Assembly (NCBI GenBank): GCA_003164655.1
Contig: PLTW01000037.1
Span: forward strand, 1 to 9,566
Source of the DNA: Actinomycetota bacterium
GTDB lineage: Bacteria > Actinomycetota > Thermoleophilia > UBA2241
Direction: 5' to 3'
Length of the DNA stretch: 9,566 nt
The notes beneath the pieces were generated by a model. That model made no database searches. It saw only the letters and a program-made list of their open reading frames with translations, and was not told the origin of the DNA. Below are positions 5,976 to 9,566 of the stretch, piece after piece. Every line of letters starts with the position of its first letter. Within the stretch, counting starts at the first letter, position 1. The position numbers and the translations under genes are program-made.

Positions 5976-6942
5976 TCAGGGGGCGAACGTCAGGGGGATC
6001 GTGACGGTGTGCAAGGGCGACCCGTCCTGCGCCGACGGATCCCAGACCACGAGACTGCCGCTGCGCGCCGCGCTCTGGACGTTTGCGTTAAACGAGAACG
6101 TGCCCCGCGTGCCGCTGCCCGAGGTCGCCGTCACCGTCGTCGTGTCCTGCGCGGCGCCACGCACGAGCCGGGCCCGGAAGGTCGCTTCGAAGACGTCGGC
6201 CGTGCCCGACGCGCGGAGCGTGCCTTGCAACGACATCGAACGCCGCCGGACTGTCGACGAAGATCGGCGACGTCAGCGACTCGAAGTCGGAACGCTGCTG
6301 CGCATGGCCCAGCGCCGTGCCATGGCTGCCGAACACGGCCACAGCGCTCTTGCCGTCGACCTTGCAGACCACGCCTTTGCTCACCGAAGGGAACTGCGTG
6401 AGCGTGTAGACGACCTCGGCGAGCCGGCCCATCGTCGACAGCTCACCGCCCGGCGCCGCGAACGTGCCCGAGAGGTCGACCGTGGCGACGCCGCCCGCGA
6501 TGGTCAGACCGCGCAGCGTCGTGCCGGTGGGGATCATCGTGGTCATGCCGATCGCCCGCTCGCGAGCCACCGGACCGGCCAGGAGCGCTCGGATGGCCGC
6601 CGCGGCCGGCGCCGGCGTCGCCGGCATGTTCCGGGCGGCGGCCGCGATGAACGGTCCCCTGGCCGGCTGCGAGCCGCCGATCGGCCGCAAGAAGTAGACC
6701 CTGAGCGACATGGCGGCGACGACCGACGGCGGAGGCGACGTCGCCGGCGTCGAGGCGGGCACGGCCGACGGCGAGCCCCCCGCCGTGACCGTCGCCGTCG
6801 GCGCCGACGCGGCGTTGCCTCCACAGGCAACGATCCCGACGACAACCAGAAGCGCGGCGACCACGGCGGCCGATACGAAGGCCGACGACTGCGCCGCCCG
6901 ACTCGCGGCTCGTGCCTGGCCTCTGCTCTTCCTGATCCTCAT
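5976..6942 (-). pseudogene. GerMN-Gmad2 lipoprotein, split by a single-base frameshift near 6237
   Basis: Frame one starts at ATG 6942 (AAGGGG six bases upstream). It has a signal peptide with lipobox I-V-A-C (Cys40) and a Ser/Pro/Ala-rich linker (41-78). A GerMN domain follows (MSLRVYFLRP at 78 through VDGKSAVAVFG near 200). It then reaches the Gmad2 start, FVDSPAAF (235). In that frame the protein then degenerates into Arg-rich sequence and stops at 6088. The rest of Gmad2 (MSLQGTLRASGTADVFEATF to VTIPLTF, 86 residues) lies in the next frame, 6236-5976. Removing one base near 6237 restores a continuous 321-residue protein. The spacing from SP to SGTA then matches the Gmad2 pattern. GerMN and Gmad2 domains occur in cell-envelope and spore-germination-type lipoproteins, including many non-sporulating actinobacteria. 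No homopolymer marks the site. It may be a recent mutation or a sequence error. It lies 75 bases after the cupin gene on the same strand. Confidence 0.88.
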
Positions 6943-7017
6943 CTCAGACCCCTTGTCGCCGCCGTTGCGCGCACGACTGAACGCCTGCGCCGCCGCCGGG
7001 TGGCACCGTCACTTCTG

Positions 7018-7338
7018 TCAGGTGCGGAACATGGTGAGCAGAAAGACCAGGTCGTCCCGCGCCCGCACCGCGTGCCTGAGCTCGGCCGGCAGGTAGTACA
7101 GCATTCCGGGTCGCGCCTCGTGCGCCTGCCCCGCCAGCTCGACCGTACCCGCGCCGCTCACCACGTAGATCGTGGCCGGCACGCTGGCGGTGTGCTCTGA
7201 GAGCTCCTGCCCGGCAGCGAGCGTGAACAGGATGATCTTGTGATGGTCGTTCTCGACGATGCTCTTGCTGATAATGCCGTCTTGCGCGAACTCGCTCATG
7301 GTCGCGAGGTCGGCCGCCACCGGCCGGGGTTCGCTCAT
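7018..7338 (-). CDS. Small single-domain cupin protein
   Basis: The 106-residue product is one cupin beta-barrel. It shows the motif-1 region GQELSEHTASVPATIYVVSG (about 50-69) and the motif-2 region RPGMLYYLPAELRHAV (about 81-96). It ends in the conserved-looking LVFLLTMFRT. Of the usual metal-binding His/His/Glu/His set, His56 and His94 remain, and the motif-1 Glu and second His are not obvious, so metal binding may be altered. I chose ATG 7338 because AAAGGA lies about five bases upstream. ATG at 7344 would place the ribosome binding site against the start, and a longer reading to 7542 would cross GC-rich non-coding sequence. Similar small cupins occur widely in anaerobic bacteria, often without assigned function. 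The gene is divergent from the membrane protein at 7536 and leads into the GerMN gene. Confidence 0.88.
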   Translation of the reverse strand: MSEPRPVAADLATMSEFAQDGIISKSIVENDHHKIILFTLAAGQELSEHTASVPATIYVVSGAGTVELAGQAHEARPGMLYYLPAELRHAVRARDDLVFLLTMFRT

Positions 7339-7477
7339 GCTCATCCTTTCGCTGGCTGCCCCCAGAGCGGTGGGCGTGTCCACCGCTACCGCTCCCAGTG
7401 GAGCATACGTCACACCAGCCGACCCTGGCGCCGCCCGCGGCGCACACCGTCCGGTCGGCGCGTCGGCGCCGCCCCTC

Positions 7478-7505
7478 TTGCCCGCCTCTTGGCAACCGGT
7501 AAAGT
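7478..7505 (+). promoter_or_regulatory. Weak sigma-70-like promoter for the four-helix membrane protein gene
   Basis: TTGCCC (7478-7483, 4 of 6) and TAAAGT (7500-7505, 4 of 6) are separated by 16 bases. Transcription would start near 7512, leaving a leader of about 24 bases that includes the AGAGAGG run before the ATG at 7536. Matches are modest. Confidence 0.3.
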
Positions 7506-7535
7506 CCGCCCCCCCTGTCGCCCGATAGAGAGGCC

Positions 7536-8009
7536 ATGACATCCCTCTCTTCGCAAACCGGGCGGGCCGGCGACGACGCCCTCGGCGCGGCCCTTTCGTT
7601 TCTGGGCGCGCCCCTCAGACGCTGCTGGCTGTACGCGGTCTGGTATGTCCTGATCTGTCTGGGGCTGGCCTGTCTGTGGGCGCTGCGCACCGCCCGGCCC
7701 ATCGACGTCGCCCCGACCGCCGTGGCCTACCTGCTCTGCTGCGGCGTGGCGCTGTTCGTGCCGGGCATCCTGATCGGCGCAATCTCCGCGGCGGCGCGGC
7801 TCTCGCCGAGCCGCCACAGAGGGCTTCTCGACGGCTACTTCATCGCCGCGGCCGCGCTTTCGGTTGCCACCATCCTCTCCGGCCACCTCACGGCGACGCC
7901 GGTCTTCATTCTGCTGGTCGGCAATGCCATTCTGGCACTCGATGCTCAGGAGCGCGCGTCACGCCGGTCGCACGCGGCGGCGCCGGAGTCGAGCGGCAGC
8001 GCCACCTGA
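7536..8009 (+). CDS. Small four-helix integral membrane protein, function unknown
   Basis: The 157-residue product has hydrophobic segments at about 30-50 (WLYAVWYVLICLGLACLW), 58-86 (AYLLCCGVALFVPGILIG), 99-117 (GYFIAAAALSVATILSG) and 121-137 (TPVFILLVGNAILALDA). These suggest four membrane helices. A basic, Ser/Ala-rich tail (RASRRSHAAAPESSGSAT) is probably cytoplasmic. AGAGAGG lies two bases from the ATG, which is close for a ribosome binding site. I recognise no family and propose no function. It is divergent from the cupin gene (197-base gap) and converges on the activase-related gene. Confidence 0.8.
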   Translation: MTSLSSQTGRAGDDALGAALSFLGAPLRRCWLYAVWYVLICLGLACLWALRTARPIDVAPTAVAYLLCCGVALFVPGILIGAISAAARLSPSRHRGLLDGYFIAAAALSVATILSGHLTATPVFILLVGNAILALDAQERASRRSHAAAPESSGSAT

Positions 8010-8011
8010 CG

Positions 8012-8059
8012 GGCGCTGCCAAGGGTGAGCCCCGGGCCCGAACGGCTCCGGGGAGCGCC
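8012..8059. terminator. Bipartite hairpin between convergent genes, candidate bidirectional terminator
   Basis: CCGGGGAGCGCC (8048-8059) pairs with CCCCGG (8030-8035) and then with GGCGCT (8012-8017), across a 12-base bulge. This fills the 60-base gap between the membrane protein stop (8009) and the activase-related stop (8070). There is no T-run in either direction. Confidence 0.4.
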
Positions 8060-8069
8060 ACTGCCGGCG

Positions 8070-9437
8070 TCAGACGGCGCCGGCGACCGCGAAGGCGGCC
8101 GGGAATCGGCGCACCGGCTTTTTGCGGCGCTGATACGTGCGGGCAAGCTCGAGGAAGATGCCGATGTCGCGTTCCATGTCGCTCTGCGTGCCGTCGAAAT
8201 AGAAGGTGCGGATGGGCATGCCGTCGAGATCGCGGCTCACTGCCGGGTAGATGGCCTCGGTGACGATGCCGTTCATGCAGGTAAAGGGACTTACGTCGAT
8301 GATCCCGTCGGCGCCCTTACCGTGCAGGTAGATCGCTGTGCCGGTGCTCAGCACCATCTCGCCGAGCGCCCCGTCGTAGGGCAGGTACGGGAAGCTCAGG
8401 TCGAGCAGTTCACGCACCGAGGGCGCCTCTTCGTAGCCCACGAACTCGTCGTGGAACGGCCCGAGCAGAGCGTGCTCGTCGCGTCGCTGCACCTTTGACT
8501 TGATGACGCGGATCAGGTTCTCGCGAGAAGCCTTGCGGCCCTCTTCGGCCAGGCGCCGCCCGTGCTCGTCGTCGACATACCAGACCCACTCGGCGATATC
8601 GGCCAGCCAGCACTCGCCGCCCTGCTCCTCGACCAGCCGGATGAGGTCGGCGTTGGCGAACTGGTTCAGGCGGCAGAAGATCTCGCCTACCACGCCGATC
8701 AGGGGGCGCGACCGCTCGAAGCGCGTCGGCACGGCGCGAAACCGGTCGCGAGCCGCCGTCATCGCCCTCACCGTCGCGGCGAGCCGCTCCTTGTGCGACA
8801 CGTCGCGCAGCGACAGCGCCTTGCCGGTGTCGCGCAGGGCGTCGAGGTAGGCCTGATCGGCGGCGCCCGGCTCGAGCTCATAGGGCCGCGTACGCAGCAG
8901 CATCTTCATGAGCGCGTCGTGGGCCACGACGGCTCGCCAGGCCGTGCGGATGAGGTCCTGAGAGTACTGGCCGATCGACGAATATCCGTCGTTGGAGGTG
9001 ATGGTGAGGACCGGCACATCGGTGTAGCCGAGGTCGTCGAGCGTGCGGCGGATCAGGTGACGGTACTGGCCAAAGCGGCAGGGTCCGTTGGCCTCGGGCA
9101 TGAGAAAGGCGACATTGTCGCGTCCGACGTCGTCGAGCATGCGCAAAAAGTCGCCCACCGTGATCTTCTGCGGATAGCACTCCTCACCCGAGGTGACCTT
9201 GCCGCCCAGCTCGAGAGTGCGCTCGTCGGAGTGCGTCGTCGGCCAGCAGTCGAAGCCGATCGAGCGGATGGCGGCCGCCAGGAGGTACGTGCCGCCGTAG
9301 GGCATGTGCGGCAGGTACAGCGTACGCCCCTCGAGGCCGAAATCGCGGATCGCCTGGACGACCCGGGGGTCGGTCGGCGGGGCCGGCGCCGCGCCGCGGC
9401 CATCGCCCGTCACCACGAGTGAGCCATACTCGACCAT
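8070..9437 (-). CDS. 2-hydroxyacyl-CoA dehydratase activase-related protein (COG3581/DUF2229-type, stand-alone)
   Basis: The 455-residue product matches the C-terminal module of the large acyl-CoA dehydratase activase-related proteins. Conserved hallmarks are SGEECYPQKITVGDFL (Cys87), PEANGPCRFGQYRHLIR (Cys120), the ITSNDGY segment near 148, GEIFCRLN near 247, SPFTCMNGIVTEAI (Cys387) and the closing FDGTQSDMERDIGIFL. The three Cys in Gly-containing motifs could hold an Fe-S cluster, as in the related HgdB/BcrC-type subunits; that is inference. In many anaerobes this module is fused to BadF/BadG-type ATPase domains in a protein over 1,000 residues. Here it is a separate gene. The biochemical role of this branch is not established; ATP-driven low-potential electron transfer is the likeliest theme. 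ATG 9437 has an AGGCGG-like run upstream. A GTG at 9467 would add ten residues and leave a 6-base gap to the upstream stop. It is probably in an operon with the upstream partial gene. Confidence 0.88.
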   Translation of the reverse strand: MVEYGSLVVTGDGRGAAPAPPTDPRVVQAIRDFGLEGRTLYLPHMPYGGTYLLAAAIRSIGFDCWPTTHSDERTLELGGKVTSGEECYPQKITVGDFLRMLDDVGRDNVAFLMPEANGPCRFGQYRHLIRRTLDDLGYTDVPVLTITSNDGYSSIGQYSQDLIRTAWRAVVAHDALMKMLLRTRPYELEPGAADQAYLDALRDTGKALSLRDVSHKERLAATVRAMTAARDRFRAVPTRFERSRPLIGVVGEIFCRLNQFANADLIRLVEEQGGECWLADIAEWVWYVDDEHGRRLAEEGRKASRENLIRVIKSKVQRRDEHALLGPFHDEFVGYEEAPSVRELLDLSFPYLPYDGALGEMVLSTGTAIYLHGKGADGIIDVSPFTCMNGIVTEAIYPAVSRDLDGMPIRTFYFDGTQSDMERDIGIFLELARTYQRRKKPVRRFPAAFAVAGAV

Positions 9438-9473
9438 GCCGCCGCCTAGATGATTGATTCCACGCACACAGCC

Positions 9474-9566
9474 TCAGGCGCAGTAGTCGACCAGTGCCCG
9501 GCTCGGCCGCCCCAGCCGGTTATTGAGGCTGATGCAGGCCGCCAGGCAGCAGAACCTCTGCAGGAC
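9474..9566 (-). CDS. C-terminal end of an unidentified Cys-rich protein (partial, runs off right edge)
   Basis: A minus-strand frame enters from the right edge and ends at TGA (9476-9474). Its last 30 residues are visible: they include RFCCLAACISLNNRLGRP, with a C-C-x3-C cluster, and end YCA. The stop lies 36 bases before the activase-related start on the same strand, as expected for an operon. In other genomes, partners of COG3581-type proteins include DUF2229/COG3580 proteins and BadF/BadG-type ATPases. This short tail does not let me say which, if either, it is. Confidence 0.6.
   Translation of the reverse strand, partial: VLQRFCCLAACISLNNRLGRPSRALVDYCA

Noticed and set aside
4196..6004. 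Long plus-strand open frame (about 600 residues) spanning ABC-F, mutY and the GyrI-like gene
   Set aside because: The translation is almost entirely Arg/Pro/Ala and crosses three genes with clear domains in other frames.
7428..7470. Two GGCGCCGCC copies upstream of the 7536 gene, considered as an operator or repeat
   Set aside because: Short GGCGCC-type words recur throughout this GC-rich window, including inside genes, so the pair is not distinctive.
7489..7505. TTGGCA followed by TAAAG, considered as a sigma-54 (-24/-12) promoter
   Set aside because: The -12 element TTGC is missing at the required spacing, so only a weak sigma-70-like reading remains.
1..9566. Search for CRISPR arrays, tRNA/rRNA genes, IS ends, phage genes or toxin-antitoxin pairs
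   Set aside because: No regularly spaced repeats, cloverleaf-like segments, transposase motifs, terminal inverted repeats or paired small toxin/antitoxin genes were visible.

Overview
The window is a GC-rich bacterial chromosomal segment (roughly two thirds G+C by eye) with compact gene packing, GTG and TTG starts beside ATG, and no sign of phage, transposon, CRISPR or RNA genes. Several traits point to a deep-branching, probably anaerobic actinobacterium (Coriobacteriia-, Geothermincolia- or Thermoleophilia-like). They are a MutY with the actinobacterial type of C-terminus, a GerMN-Gmad2 lipoprotein, a stand-alone COG3581/DUF2229-type protein, and -10 boxes sitting just upstream of start codons, as in leaderless transcripts. 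This placement is inference and should be treated as low to moderate confidence.

Layout. Positions 1-1832 carry two minus-strand genes: a QueG-like double [4Fe-4S] protein (TTG start at 1832), then a polytopic membrane protein that runs off the left edge. Divergently, 1976-2473 (+) encodes a small orphan lipoprotein, followed by a strong GC hairpin. A plus-strand block then runs 2587-5945: an ABC-F ATPase, a MutY-like adenine glycosylase joined to it by a 4-nt GTGA overlap, and a GyrI/AraC effector-binding-domain protein. This block meets a minus-strand pair head-on at a small hairpin: a cupin (7338-7018) followed by a GerMN-Gmad2 lipoprotein (6942-5976) that is split by a one-base frameshift. 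Divergent from the cupin is a four-helix membrane protein (7536-8009, +). It converges on a minus-strand operon at the right edge: the tail of an unidentified Cys-rich protein (9566-9474), then a 2-hydroxyacyl-CoA dehydratase activase-related protein (9437-8070).

How the genes relate. The ABC-F and mutY genes are probably translationally coupled. The right-edge pair resembles part of a split acyl-CoA dehydratase activase system, in which an ATPase drives a low-potential Fe-S reductase; the ATPase would lie outside the window. The remaining genes are not obviously one pathway. All intergenic gaps are under 300 bases: 790-902 (hairpin), 1833-1975 (divergent, leader hairpin), 2474-2586 (hairpin and promoter), 5445-5468 (promoter), 5946-5975 (hairpin), 6943-7017 (ribosome binding site only), 7339-7535 (divergent, weak promoter), 8010-8069 (hairpin) and 9438-9473 (nothing clear).

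The most notable points are the MutY lacking every Fe-S cluster cysteine, the frameshifted GerMN-Gmad2 gene, and two genes with -10 boxes at matching distance from Shine-Dalgarno-less starts. I saw no convincing wholly new multi-gene system.
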